This document shows, piece after piece, positions 34,585 through 43,677 of a stretch of DNA of 64,000 bases (within the stretch, counting starts at the first letter, position 1; each line of letters starts with the position of its first letter). Origin of the DNA: Erwinia sp039023475 (lineage in GTDB: Bacteria; Pseudomonadota; Gammaproteobacteria; Enterobacterales; Enterobacteriaceae); contig NZ_JBCHVB010000003.1 in assembly GCF_039023475.1 (NCBI RefSeq), forward strand, positions 372,001 to 436,000. Direction: 5' to 3'. The notes below the pieces were generated by a model that saw only the letters and a list, made by a program, of their open reading frames with translations, was not told where the DNA came from and ran no database searches. The translations under genes were made by a program, and so were the position numbers.

Positions 34585-35244
34585 TTACAGGCGCGTAAAA
34601 TCAATCACCCAGACCCAGGGGTTCACTTCCCAACTGGTGCCGCCGTACTGTAACGCCCACTGTTTACGGTAAGCATCTTTTGAGGAGACGGCTTCGCTGT
34701 GCATAGTGAAAAAATTATTAAGGAAATGAGAGTCAGTCTGCACGCCCTCGGCGATGACGTCATCATCGCTGATATCCTGGATTTTCTCTGCGCGGATGCC
34801 GGTGATAAGCAGGTCGATGCGGCTGGCCCAGCGCGGCATATGGATACCGGCCTGCCAGCCGAACTGCCCATCCTCATCCTCTGCCGTGGCGAACTGACTC
34901 GTATCGGCGCGATACTGGCAATATCTGGAATGTTTAAAGTCGGCCGGGGAACGTTCGTAGTCAGCCATGTCGTCAGGGGCGATCACCGGACCTCGCCAGG
35001 TTTCCCTGACCCAGAGCCTGTCGCCGGGCTGACCAAAGGGACAGTGATAGCTTAAGTTCTCCATGCCCCTTACGCGATTCCCCTGCAGGTTATTGCTCAG
35101 TACATCAATACCATAGCAACCCTCATGGTTATCCTGCCCAGGCCCAAAGGGCTGGGATTTCATGATGCGCCGGGTCTGGCTCTGCTGGCCAGAGAGCAGC
35201 GCTCGCACCCGTTGATCGCTGAATAAAATCGGGCGTTCTTTCAT
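34585..35244 (-). CDS. ASCH-fold, phage-type hypothetical protein
   Basis: 219 residues. MKERPILFSDQRVRALLSGQ, TQTRRI, CPFGQPGDRLWVRETW, MPRWASRIDLLITGIRAEKIQDISDDD and the ending NPWVWVIDFTRL are hallmarks of a protein type usually found in lambdoid prophages and related to the ASCH domain, thought to bind RNA or nucleotides. No other phage gene is nearby, so this is an isolated acquired gene. Function unknown. The ATG is followed by an intact frame. Confidence 0.75.
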   Translation of the reverse strand: MKERPILFSDQRVRALLSGQQSQTRRIMKSQPFGPGQDNHEGCYGIDVLSNNLQGNRVRGMENLSYHCPFGQPGDRLWVRETWRGPVIAPDDMADYERSPADFKHSRYCQYRADTSQFATAEDEDGQFGWQAGIHMPRWASRIDLLITGIRAEKIQDISDDDVIAEGVQTDSHFLNNFFTMHSEAVSSKDAYRKQWALQYGGTSWEVNPWVWVIDFTRL

Positions 35245-35849
35245 GGTTTGACCTCTGTTACTTTCGTGTGGAAATGCCGTTCACAGCCACTTGAAAAAGA
35301 CTCTACGAATGACTCCGGACATAAATTTGCAATAAAACATTATCGTCATTGTTATGGTGAAACATTAGCTGTGCTTTTTAATTTTTTACAAAACTGCGTG
35401 GCGGTTGCCTCGTCCCGGACACCTGGTATGACCTCTCCGTTAACTGTGTCAATATAACCCGAAATCGATCAAAGTCACAAATTTGACATATCGCCTTATT
35501 ACAATCCGTTACAGGAGATGTGGCCTGTTTTCCTCTTTTCAACCCGCCGCCAGAGAAAGGCAGTGATTCTGACCAGTAAGGGACAAGTTTATCCAGGTTT
35601 ACGGAAAAATACAGGAAGCCGGTCAAGGTAAGTTCATTATTTCCGTTAAACCATTTGGCTGAAAATTAAGCAATAATCTTTGTCTGGTAAAAACTTTAAA
35701 AAACGTAAATATGTTGTGAATGTGTTAAGGCTCGGGCTATAAACATGATGAAGATCCCATTTTTGACCTCAGGGTTAACCCGCTGGTGCCAGAAATGGCC
35801 GGGTGACTGCTCTGCGAAGCACCCGCAAGTCGCCTATAAGGAGAAGTCT
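35245..35849. other. AT-rich 600-bp stretch without a supported gene
   Basis: Low-GC sequence between the ASCH gene and yedJ. The small open frames on either strand (35248-35457, 35378-35626) have no ribosome-binding site or recognisable product. Promoters for both flanking genes must be here. Base composition unlike the neighbours suggests foreign origin together with the ASCH gene. Confidence 0.5.
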
Positions 35850-36554
35850 ATGTCACTGAGTCAATGGCAATTGCGCTTTGAAAGCTGGCTCCACGAAACC
35901 TGGCCTCAGGATGATAAGGCACATGACGTGGCGCATCTGCGTCGGGTATGGCAGACCGCACAGCGTATTATGCAAGAGAGCGGGGCGGATGAACTGGTCG
36001 TGCTGACCGGCTGCTATTTTCATGATGTCGTCAACCTGCCTAAGAATCATCCGGAACGTCATCTCGCCTCGGCGAAGGCCGCCGTGGAAACTCGCCGGAT
36101 TTTGCTCGAGGTCTTTCCCGATTTTCCTAAAGAGAAGCATGACGCCGTCTCTCATGCCGTTCACGCCCACAGTTTCAGTGCGGGGGTCCCTGCCGAAACT
36201 CTCGAGGCGAAAATCGTCCAGGATGCCGATCGGCTGGAGTCTCTGGGGGCGATTGGTCTGGCCAGAGTCTTTTATGTCTCCGGCGCGCTGGGCCGCTCAC
36301 TGTTTGACAGCGTTGATCCTCTCGGACGCGACAGACCCCTGAATGACACCGAATGGGCGCTCGATCATTTCCAGAAAAAGCTCCTGAAACTGCCGGAAAC
36401 GATGCAAACAGAAAAGGGAAAACGACTGGCAGAGCACAATGCCCATTTTCTCGTGACCTATATGGCCAAGCTCTGCGCGGAACTGAAAGGCGATTTTTGT
36501 ACGCTGGATGAAGAGGTGCTGCGTGAGTTTACGCCGGCACTGGAGAAATATTAA
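35850..36554 (+). CDS. yedJ: YedJ, HD-domain phosphohydrolase
   Basis: 234 residues from ATG 35850, preceded by AAGGAGA; the frame is open 35 codons further upstream, into non-conserved sequence. HD-domain residues are visible: AHDVAHLRRVW, CYFHDVV, HAVHAHSF, and VQDADRLESLGAIGLARVF. This matches E. coli YedJ, including the end of the domain at TMQTEKGKRLAEHNAHFL. A metal-dependent phosphohydrolase is predicted; the natural substrate is not known. In E. coli it lies beside dcm as here. Confidence 0.92.
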   Translation: MSLSQWQLRFESWLHETWPQDDKAHDVAHLRRVWQTAQRIMQESGADELVVLTGCYFHDVVNLPKNHPERHLASAKAAVETRRILLEVFPDFPKEKHDAVSHAVHAHSFSAGVPAETLEAKIVQDADRLESLGAIGLARVFYVSGALGRSLFDSVDPLGRDRPLNDTEWALDHFQKKLLKLPETMQTEKGKRLAEHNAHFLVTYMAKLCAELKGDFCTLDEEVLREFTPALEKY

Positions 36555-36628
36555 ATTTTTGTGACAGTATAGTTAAATGATATTTTTCAGGCTAGGGTGT
36601 CGAGGCCTATACAGAAGGAGACTCAGGT

Positions 36629-36877
36629 ATGACCGATACAGTTAGCTTAACTCTTAAAATTGATCCTGCCTTAAAAGAAACGCTTAAAGCGCTCGCCCTT
36701 GAAAACCAGATTTCCCTCAGCCAGGAAGTGTCTCAGCGTCTGCAAAGCAGCCTGACGACGCACGCCCATCCCTCGGTGGATAGCCTGAGTACGACGGAAG
36801 AGGTGGATCCCCAGCTCTCTTCCGGCGAGATAAAACAGATTCGCGCCATGCTGAAAAAATCGAAAAAAAAGAAGTAA
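36629..36877 (+). CDS. Small ribbon-helix-helix-like protein
   Basis: 82 residues, well-placed AAGGAGA before the ATG. The N-terminus (VSLTLKIDPALKETLKALAL, then ENQISLSQEVSQRLQ) has the pattern of an Arc/MetJ ribbon-helix-helix DNA-binding unit. The tail is charged and ends in a Lys-rich run (MLKKSKKKK). No toxin gene is adjacent, so it is probably not an antitoxin of a standard pair. A perfect 8-bp inverted repeat with no T tract (36888-36908) follows, between it and the convergent chemoreceptor gene. Confidence 0.7.
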   Translation: MTDTVSLTLKIDPALKETLKALALENQISLSQEVSQRLQSSLTTHAHPSVDSLSTTEEVDPQLSSGEIKQIRAMLKKSKKKK

Positions 36878-36930
36878 ATCTTATCAGCCCCTGACAAAAC
36901 GTCAGGGGTCAGCGTTGCGCGTAATCCTGC

Positions 36931-38523
36931 TCAGAGTACAAACTGCCGAGTGCTTTCCGAAAGACGCTGAGCGTGAGAAACCAGCCGTTCAGCGGCGCTT
37001 GCGCTGCGGGCCGTCAGGGCTTCGCTTTCGCTGACCCGATCGTTGAGCCGCGTAATTTCTTCTGCCACCTTCGTTACCCGCCTGCTCTGGGCGCTGGCGT
37101 TCTGATGCAGTTCATTCAGCAACGTGACAACACCCGTCACGGCCTGTGTAATCTCAGCATAGAGACTTTCCAGTGCCTGAACTTTGGTAAATCCGCTGTC
37201 GATATGGTGGTGAGTGGTAGTGATTAAGCGATCAATGTTGCTCGTGGAAGCGCCGCTTTTTTCAGAAAGCAGGCCGATCTCCCTTGCCACCACCGCGAAG
37301 CTCCGGCCATAGGCTCCGGCGTGCGCAGACTCAATGGCGGCGTTAAGCGCCAGCAACTTCGTCTGAACCGACAGACTCTCCAGCAAGCTGACGATACCGG
37401 CAATCTCACCTGAGGCGCCGACAATCTGCCGCATCTGCCTGTCCACATCGGTCACCATCGCTCCACAGCGCTGGGAAAGGCTGTCCGCTTCCTTGATCCG
37501 CTGAGTGGCGTGGTGGGTGAAGGCCACGCTGTGTTCAACTTCTTCTGCCACCTGGTTCAGTCGCTGGCTGATATGCGCGAAGGCGGCGCTCTGCTGGCTG
37601 TTCTGCGCGCTAAATTCTTCGCTTTGCACCGCCATCTGATCGGCGCTGAGCATCACAGCCTGCGACACAGCGTTAATTTCCGACGCGATATGCTGAAGCC
37701 CCTCCTGCATCTCAGTGATGCTGTCGGTCAGCTGACGCATTTCCACCATCTGCCAGCCTCTGACATTGAGCTGCTGTGAAATATCGCCGACCGCCACGCG
37801 GGAAAGGTGGCCTGAAGCCCGGTTAAGCGGCAGGATGACGCCCCGCAGCAGCACTATTCCGCCAGCGATCAGGAGAGCCAGCAGAAGCGCGGATATCCAC
37901 AGCGAGGCGGTACGGCTGCCGGTGAGCGCAGACAGCGTTGACTGATTGACGCGGGCCGACTCGGTATTAAATTGCGCAATGGCATGATAGTAATCGGCGT
38001 TAAACTGCTGCTGAAAAGCCTGCATCGGCACCCTAAAAAAGGCGTCGATATCTTGCGAACTAAGCCCGTCAAGCTGCTCACTGAGGCCGTCTGCCAGCAT
38101 CCCGAAACTCGCTTTTAGCGGATCGTCCTCTTTCACAGCGTACTGTGAGAATAGTTTTTTAGCGTTATCAAGTGAATTACGGGCGGTTTCAGCCAGGCTT
38201 CTCCAGCTGTCAACCGAGCCGGTTTGCCGATCCTGCATCAGGTAAATTCCCGCGCCCTGACTATTATCGCTGGCAGTCAGAAGCTCCATCCGCGCCTTAT
38301 CCAGCAGCGACTGTCGCCCGGCCAGCTGGTGGGAAACGGCGACGTTATACTGGGCGTCATTCACCAGCCGCGACAGGAAAATCGCGCTGGCGCACTGAAG
38401 CAGACAAAAAACCAGCAAAAAAAGGGTAAAAACACCGCGCAGGCTTTGCAGCCAACCGGGGATTTTCACCTTAAGGCGTGAAAAACGGCTGAAGCGCAGG
38501 GGCAAAATAGAAAGCAGTGACAT
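36931..38523 (-). CDS. Methyl-accepting chemotaxis protein, divergent
   Basis: 530 residues. TM1 lies at about 30-50, TM2 at about 207-228 (LWISALLLALLIAGGIVLLR), and between them is a helical periplasmic ligand domain. HAMP follows, then the signalling domain. The tip is QTKLLALNAAIESAHAGAYG and RSFAVVAREIGLLSEKSGAS, which keeps the general hairpin but differs from the usual EAARAGEQGRGFAVVASEV at several conserved positions. It ends in STRQFVL with no CheR/CheB-binding pentapeptide. So it may rely on helper receptors or use another coupling route. It is monocistronic, upstream of dcm and divergent from it. Confidence 0.88.
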   Translation of the reverse strand: MSLLSILPLRFSRFSRLKVKIPGWLQSLRGVFTLFLLVFCLLQCASAIFLSRLVNDAQYNVAVSHQLAGRQSLLDKARMELLTASDNSQGAGIYLMQDRQTGSVDSWRSLAETARNSLDNAKKLFSQYAVKEDDPLKASFGMLADGLSEQLDGLSSQDIDAFFRVPMQAFQQQFNADYYHAIAQFNTESARVNQSTLSALTGSRTASLWISALLLALLIAGGIVLLRGVILPLNRASGHLSRVAVGDISQQLNVRGWQMVEMRQLTDSITEMQEGLQHIASEINAVSQAVMLSADQMAVQSEEFSAQNSQQSAAFAHISQRLNQVAEEVEHSVAFTHHATQRIKEADSLSQRCGAMVTDVDRQMRQIVGASGEIAGIVSLLESLSVQTKLLALNAAIESAHAGAYGRSFAVVAREIGLLSEKSGASTSNIDRLITTTHHHIDSGFTKVQALESLYAEITQAVTGVVTLLNELHQNASAQSRRVTKVAEEITRLNDRVSESEALTARSASAAERLVSHAQRLSESTRQFVL

Positions 38524-38802
38524 ACATGGACTCCAGAAATAAAAGGGAGTATTGACCGCATTTATGTCATTAATGTTGCAGCCTGGAACAGAGTAAATGA
38601 AAAAGTTTTAGATCCGCTGATAACGCAAATTCATTCTGCCTGGCTCTGCCTGTTTTTGTTACAGAGAGGTAGAGAACAGCCACGAAGCAGCAAGGCGGGC
38701 CGGGGCCGTAGCTTTCATCATGTGATTAATCAGGGATATGGCCTGGCACCGCTGCGGTGAAGTGATAAACTGGCGGGCGTTAATTCCTGGTAATGAGTGA
38801 CT

Positions 38803-40209
38803 ATGAGCGAGATCGAGAGCGTGACGGTGAAAGCAGCCGGAGAGAGCCCATGCGAGCAGCAGAAACGTCAGCAGGAGCAGCTGCTGGTCCAGCAGGTGCT
38901 GGATATCTACGATCGAGAAACCGTCGCGGCAACGCTGCGCAAGGTGGGCGAACATGCCTGGACGCGTGATGCGCTTAAGCGCTGGATCGGCAGCGATGCG
39001 CCAGTCCGGGCGCTGAGCGAAACGGAAATCAGCGAGCTGAAGGCGCTACTGCCTGCGCCCCCCGCCAATCATCCCCATTATGCTTTCCGCTTTATTGACC
39101 TGTTTGCGGGCATCGGCGGCATCCGCAGCGGTTTTGAGGCGGCGGGCGGGCAGTGCGTCTTTACCAGCGAGTGGAATAAATTCTCGGTGCGGACCTATAA
39201 AGCCAACTGGTACTGCGATCCGGTTGAACACCGGTTCAATCAGGATATCCGGGATATCACGCTCAGTGCCAGTCCGGGCGTCACCGAGCAGGAGGCTTAT
39301 CAGCATATCGATCAGCAAGTGCCTGACCATGACGTGTTGCTGGCTGGTTTTCCTTGTCAGCCCTTTTCGCTGGCGGGCGTGTCAAAGAAAAATGCGCTCG
39401 GTCGCGCCCACGGCTTTGAATGTGAAGCCCAGGGAACGCTCTTCTTCGATGTGGCGAGGATTATCACCGCCAAAAAACCGGCCATATTCGTGCTGGAAAA
39501 CGTCAAGAATCTGAAGAGCCATGATAAGGGCAAGACCTTCCGGATTATCATGGATACGCTTGACGAGCTGGGCTATGACGTAGCGGATGCCGAAGCCAGC
39601 GGGGCGGGCGATCCTAAAATCATCGACGGCAAACATTTTTTGCCGCAGCATCGTGAGCGTATCGTGCTGGTGGGCTTTCGCCGCGATCTCAAGCTGCCCG
39701 GCTTCAGCCTGAAGGCGCTCTCCAGCTGCTATCCGTCCCGCAGAATACCGCTGCGCGATCTGCTGGAGCCCTCGGTGGAGGCAAAATATATTCTTACCCC
39801 AACGCTGTGGAAATACCTCTATCAGTATGCCAAAAAGCATCAGGCGAAAGGCAACGGCTTCGGCTACGGGTTGGTCGATCCGGCGAAAGAGAACGGCGTT
39901 GTGCGAACGCTGTCAGCGCGCTACTACAAGGATGGATCGGAAATTCTGATCGATCGCGGCTGGGACCGCGCGCTGGGCGAGGCCGATTTTGCCCATCCGG
40001 ACAATCAGCAGCGCCGTCCCCGCCGGCTGACGCCACGCGAGTGCGCCCGCCTGATGGGGTTTGAAGCGCCGGGCGGCTACGCGTTTCGTATTCCCGTCTC
40101 CGATACGCAGGCTTATCGCCAGTTTGGCAACTCCGTAGTGGTGCCTGCCTTTGCCGCTGTGGCGCAACTGCTGCTGCCCTGGATCGAAAAGGCCGTTAAA
40201 CAGCGCTAA
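38803..40209 (+). CDS. dcm: Dcm, DNA cytosine-5 methyltransferase
   Basis: 468 residues from ATG 38803 (a GTG six bases earlier is in frame). C5-methyltransferase motifs appear in order: I FIDLFAGIGGIRSGFE, IV GFPCQPFSLAG with the catalytic Cys, VI VLENVKNL, VIII QHRERIVLVGF, and X QFGNSVVVPAFAAV. The N-terminal 85-residue extension and overall sequence match E. coli Dcm, which methylates the inner C of CCWGG. It is followed after 86 bp by vsr. No cognate restriction enzyme is nearby. Confidence 0.95.
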   Translation: MSEIESVTVKAAGESPCEQQKRQQEQLLVQQVLDIYDRETVAATLRKVGEHAWTRDALKRWIGSDAPVRALSETEISELKALLPAPPANHPHYAFRFIDLFAGIGGIRSGFEAAGGQCVFTSEWNKFSVRTYKANWYCDPVEHRFNQDIRDITLSASPGVTEQEAYQHIDQQVPDHDVLLAGFPCQPFSLAGVSKKNALGRAHGFECEAQGTLFFDVARIITAKKPAIFVLENVKNLKSHDKGKTFRIIMDTLDELGYDVADAEASGAGDPKIIDGKHFLPQHRERIVLVGFRRDLKLPGFSLKALSSCYPSRRIPLRDLLEPSVEAKYILTPTLWKYLYQYAKKHQAKGNGFGYGLVDPAKENGVVRTLSARYYKDGSEILIDRGWDRALGEADFAHPDNQQRRPRRLTPRECARLMGFEAPGGYAFRIPVSDTQAYRQFGNSVVVPAFAAVAQLLLPWIEKAVKQR

Positions 40210-40295
40210 AAGCCTTAATGGATGGGGGCAAACGGGAAGCTGGCCCCAGTAACACACCAGCGTCTATACTTAGCCAAAGCATAAGGATGATAACG

Positions 40296-40769
40296 ATGGC
40301 TGACGTTCACTCCTCTGAAATCCGCAGTAAAAACATGCGTGCGATCCGTACGCGGGATACCTCGATAGAAAACAGGCTGGCCGAGCTGCTGGCCGGTTTA
40401 GGCCTGAGCTATCGGGTTCAGGACAAGACCCTGCCGGGACGGCCGGACTTTGTGCTCGGTCAGTATAAAACCATTATCTTTGTTCACGGCTGTTTCTGGC
40501 ATCGCCACCACTGCCACCTGTTTAAGGTGCCGGCAACCCGGACTGCGTTCTGGCTGGGGAAGATTGACAGCAACGTGGCCCGCGATCGGCGCTATATTGC
40601 TGAACTTAGCGCCGCAGGCTGGAAAGTGCTGGTGGTCTGGGAATGTGCGCTGCGGGGCAAAACGAAGCTGGAAGAGACGGCAATCCAGTCACGGCTGGAG
40701 GAGTGGATCTGCGCGGGGAGCGGCAATGGCGAGATCGATGCGCAGGGGATCCACCAGATGATATCCTGA
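40296..40769 (+). CDS. vsr: Vsr, very-short-patch mismatch endonuclease
   Basis: 157 residues; E. coli Vsr has 156. The start at 40296 follows AAGGA. Conserved features are SKNMRAIRTRDTSIENRLAE, the catalytic Asp in GRPDFVL, the FVHGCFWHRHHCHLFKVP segment with zinc and catalytic His residues, and KVLVVWECAL. Vsr nicks 5' of the T in T:G mismatches that arise by deamination of Dcm-methylated cytosine. In E. coli dcm and vsr overlap; here a gap separates them, so vsr may have its own translation control. Confidence 0.95.
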   Translation: MADVHSSEIRSKNMRAIRTRDTSIENRLAELLAGLGLSYRVQDKTLPGRPDFVLGQYKTIIFVHGCFWHRHHCHLFKVPATRTAFWLGKIDSNVARDRRYIAELSAAGWKVLVVWECALRGKTKLEETAIQSRLEEWICAGSGNGEIDAQGIHQMIS

Positions 40770-40864
40770 CGAGGAAGCGGAGAAAGCAGCAGGGCAGCCA
40801 ACGGCTTAAATGCTGTTGATGCCCGCTTCCTTTACCGCTTATGCAAGCGTTACCCGCATGGCCC

Positions 40865-41773
40865 CTACTTGCAGCGCTCGATCCGGGGTTTGGGCGGGAA
40901 GAGATATTTACCCAGCGTCACCAGAATAACGGCCAGAACGATAACCGCCAGCGCCAGCCACTCGCGAGCGCTCATGGTTTCTCCGCCGAAGCTGATGCCA
41001 AGCAGCACCGCGACCACCGGATTAACGTAGGCGTAGCTGGTCGCAATGGCGGGCGTGACGCTACGGATCAGAAACATATAGGCGCTGATGGCGATAATCG
41101 AGCCAAACAGGCTGAGGTAGCCCAGCGCCAGAAATCCCTGCAGCGTGGGACGGGCGGTCAGCTGCTCTCCGGCCAGGCTGCTGGCCGCCAGCAGCACCAC
41201 GCCTGCTGTGAGCATTTCGATGGCACCCGCCATCATCCCCTGTGGCAGCGTGATACGCGATCCCCAGACCGAACCAAAAGCCCAGCTGAGTGATCCGACG
41301 AGGATCATAATGGCACCCCAGGGATTTCCGCCCAGATGGCCGCCGCTGTTGAGCAGGATAATGCCAACCAGCCCGGTGGCAATGCCGACCCATTCGATCC
41401 AGCGCGTCTGGATACCGAAAAGCCGGCTGAAACACATCGCGAACAGCGGCACGGTGGCAACCATCACGGCGGCAATGCCGGAGGGCACATCCTGATGCTC
41501 AGCGACCGTTACGGCGCCGTTACCGATGGCGAGCAGTAAAATGCCCACCAGCGCGGCATTACCGGCCGACCGCCAGGAGGGAAGCCGCTCTCCTTTTAAC
41601 AGAAGCCAGGCCATCAGCACCGCGCCCGCCATCAAAAAGCGCAGCCCCGCCATCATCATCGGCGGCCAGCTGGCCACGCCCAGACGGATGACGAAATAGG
41701 TCGATCCCCAGATAAAATAGAGTGCGAAAAGGGCAGCGATAAGCGGAAGCAGGGCGGGGGGACGGCGAAGCAT
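40865..41773 (-). CDS. yedA: YedA, EamA-family drug/metabolite exporter
   Basis: 302 residues with ten predicted helices in two EamA repeats (about 8-140 and 150-290). Matches to E. coli YedA are dense, including FALYFIWGSTYFVIRLGV, AEHQDVPSGIAAVMVATVP, NSGGHLGGNPWGAIMIL, SRITLPQGMMAGAIEML and ATSYAYVNPVVAVLLG. The ATG at 41773 gives the E. coli-like length; a GTG at 41785 is the alternative. Predicted inner-membrane exporter of unknown substrate. Confidence 0.92.
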   Translation of the reverse strand: MLRRPPALLPLIAALFALYFIWGSTYFVIRLGVASWPPMMMAGLRFLMAGAVLMAWLLLKGERLPSWRSAGNAALVGILLLAIGNGAVTVAEHQDVPSGIAAVMVATVPLFAMCFSRLFGIQTRWIEWVGIATGLVGIILLNSGGHLGGNPWGAIMILVGSLSWAFGSVWGSRITLPQGMMAGAIEMLTAGVVLLAASSLAGEQLTARPTLQGFLALGYLSLFGSIIAISAYMFLIRSVTPAIATSYAYVNPVVAVLLGISFGGETMSAREWLALAVIVLAVILVTLGKYLFPPKPRIERCK

Positions 41774-41945
41774 GATGAGTCTCACTGACAGTTAGAAGAG
41801 GGTTAACTTAACGCTATAATTTGGTTTCAACCAGATGAATTAGCGATTTTTTTTACCGTTATGGCGGATTACAGTCACAAGATTTGCATCCCTCGCTCAT
41901 AATTGCTTAGATCACATTCTTGCAAATCTTTCGTAACGGTAAACC

Positions 41946-42221
41946 ATGGCCAGTATCAAACTCACGGTAAGACGTCTGTATCAAATCAGCGATGAGCGCA
42001 TGGTGGCAACCCGGGCTCAGGCGCGGATCTATGCGGGCGACCACCTGGTCGCTACGGAAGAGATTACTGGCATGACGGAAAGTCCGGTCAGTAAGTATCT
42101 CCACCATCAGGAAGCGGAAGGGCTGCCGTTACGGGTGGAGTGGGAATGTGAAGGGATCGCCGATATGGCGGTAGTAGAAATACAGGTATGCCCCTGTTGT
42201 CAGCATGATGAACATGAATAA
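41946..42221 (+). CDS. Small hypothetical protein with CPCC end
   Basis: 91 residues. I cannot name it. It is hydrophilic with a mixed alpha/beta pattern (SIKLTVRRLYQISDERM, ATRAQARIYAGDHLVA) and ends in VCPCCQHDEHE, a Cys pair plus His and acidic residues that could hold a metal. The frame closes 11 bp before the TTG start of yedI and the AAGGAAAA between them suggests co-transcription. The ribosome-binding site before its own ATG is weak. Confidence 0.65.
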   Translation: MASIKLTVRRLYQISDERMVATRAQARIYAGDHLVATEEITGMTESPVSKYLHHQEAEGLPLRVEWECEGIADMAVVEIQVCPCCQHDEHE

Positions 42222-42232
42222 GGAAAACTATT

Positions 42233-43144
42233 TTGGCAGGAACTAGCTTACTGACGCTGTTGGATGATATTGCCACGCTGCTGGACGATATTTCCGTAAT
42301 GGGAAAGCTCGCGGCAAAAAAAACCGCGGGTGTGCTGGGCGACGATTTGTCGCTGAATGCGCAGCAGGTGTCGGGCGTGAAGGCCAACCGCGAGCTGCCG
42401 GTTGTCTGGGGCGTGGCCAAAGGCTCGTTTATCAACAAGCTGATCCTGGTGCCGCTGGCGCTGGCAATCAGCGCGCTGGCACCCTGGGCCATTACGCCGC
42501 TGCTGATGGTTGGCGGCGCTTATCTCTGCTACGAAGGCGTGGAGAAAGTGGTGCACAGTCTGCATAAGGGCAAGGAAGAAAAGACGCCGGAAGCCCGCGC
42601 GGAGCGCTTAAAAAGCCTCGGTGAGGAGAATGCGGCGGAGTTTGAGAAGAAAAAGATTAAAGGCGCAATCCGCACCGATTTTATCCTCTCAGCGGAGATC
42701 GTGGCGATTACGCTCGGCATCGTTTCTGAGGCCCCGTTGATGAGCCAGGTGCTGATCCTGTCAGGGATTGCGATCCTGGTGACCGTAGGCGTCTACGGTA
42801 TCGTTGCCGGCATTGTTAAAGTGGACGATCTCGGCCTGTGGCTGAAAAAGAAAACCTCAGCGGTGGCGCAGGCCATCGGCGGTGCGCTACTGGCTATGGC
42901 ACCGTGGATGATGAAAATCCTCTCGGTGGTGGGAACGCTGGCGATGTTTCTGGTCGGCGGCGGCATTATCGTTCACGGACTCCCCGCGCTGCATCATCTG
43001 ATTACGCATGCTGTCGAAGGGTATAGCGGAATTATCGGATCGCTGGCCACTAACCTGGCTAATCTTGTCATTGGTCTGATTGTGGGTTCTGTTGTGCTGT
43101 TCACGGTAAATATGATTGCCAGACTACGGGGTAAATCAGTATAA
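42233..43144 (+). CDS. yedI: YedI, DUF808 inner-membrane protein (TTG start)
   Basis: 303 residues. The N-terminus AGTSLLTLLDDIATLLDDIS, VMGKLAAKKTAGVLGDDL and ANRELPVVWGVAKGS are almost the same as E. coli YedI. It starts at TTG 42233 after AAGGAAAAC; no ATG is available and E. coli yedI also uses TTG. Several membrane segments follow (about 60-100, 145-185, 210-250, 270-295). Function is unknown; conservation is high. Confidence 0.93.
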   Translation: MAGTSLLTLLDDIATLLDDISVMGKLAAKKTAGVLGDDLSLNAQQVSGVKANRELPVVWGVAKGSFINKLILVPLALAISALAPWAITPLLMVGGAYLCYEGVEKVVHSLHKGKEEKTPEARAERLKSLGEENAAEFEKKKIKGAIRTDFILSAEIVAITLGIVSEAPLMSQVLILSGIAILVTVGVYGIVAGIVKVDDLGLWLKKKTSAVAQAIGGALLAMAPWMMKILSVVGTLAMFLVGGGIIVHGLPALHHLITHAVEGYSGIIGSLATNLANLVIGLIVGSVVLFTVNMIARLRGKSV

Positions 43145-43182
43145 AGGCAGCTTGTTAGCCGGTTACGTTTTATGGAGTCATG

Positions 43183-43314
43183 ATGAAAGACGATATTTTT
43201 GAGTTTGATATTGATGCCCAGCTTGAAGAAGCTGAAGCCAATGCGCAGAAAAAGGCCAGTGAAGTCCCGACTGACCTGAATGATGAAGCGGATTGCGAAG
43301 GCTGTAAAATCTGA
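43183..43314 (+). CDS. 43-residue acidic small protein ending in CEGC
   Basis: Small open frame starting at ATG 43183, five bases after GGAG (ATG 43180 is in frame but too close). The peptide is strongly acidic (MKDDIFEFDIDAQLEEAEA at the start) and ends DEADCEGCKI with a CxxC. A strong terminator follows 18 bp after the stop, and yedI ends 38 bp before. I do not know a named homologue. The good ribosome-binding site, compositional bias and terminator support a real gene. Confidence 0.6.
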   Translation: MKDDIFEFDIDAQLEEAEANAQKKASEVPTDLNDEADCEGCKI

Positions 43315-43331
43315 CGCCAGACGCCTGTCTT

Positions 43332-43365
43332 AAAAGCGAGTAAGTTAACTTACTCGCTTTTTTTT
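43332..43365 (+). terminator. Terminator after yedI and the small acidic ORF
   Basis: A perfect inverted repeat (arms GCGAGTAAGTT and AACTTACTCGC) with eight T on the right. Confidence 0.93.
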
Positions 43366-43490
43366 CACATTTCCCACTGCTTTTCTGCGCTGAACGAAAA
43401 TTTTACGCTGCTTTCACGGATGATTATTCGAATGCCTGCTATACCTAAATTTCCGTCCAGATTTACCCTATCCCGCGCAGGAGAGAGAAC

Positions 43491-43667
43491 ATGTTGGCGA
43501 TCGGTCAGGAAGTGCAGCTTCAGCAAGGTGAGCCGGCGATGATTGTGACTGGTTATGCCAGCGGTATGGTTGAGTGCCGCTGGTATGATGGCCATTGCGT
43601 CAGGCAGGAGGCCTTCCGGGAGGAAGAGCTGATGGCGGTTGGCGGCGAGCAGCAGCAGGCCTGTTAG
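43491..43667 (+). CDS. yodC: YodC, DUF2158 small protein
   Basis: 58 residues, E. coli YodC about 60. MIVTGYASGMVECRWYDGH is nearly the same as in E. coli and is the hallmark of DUF2158, a compact beta-barrel-like fold. Start follows CAGGAGAG. Function unknown. It keeps its E. coli place near yedI and mpgP (yedP). Confidence 0.9.
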   Translation: MLAIGQEVQLQQGEPAMIVTGYASGMVECRWYDGHCVRQEAFREEELMAVGGEQQQAC

Positions 43668-43677
43668 TCAGGGATGT

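Noticed and set aside
38803..40769. dcm-vsr as part of a restriction-modification or defence island
   Set aside because: Both match the solitary E. coli core pair, with yedJ and yedA neighbours; no restriction enzyme is present.
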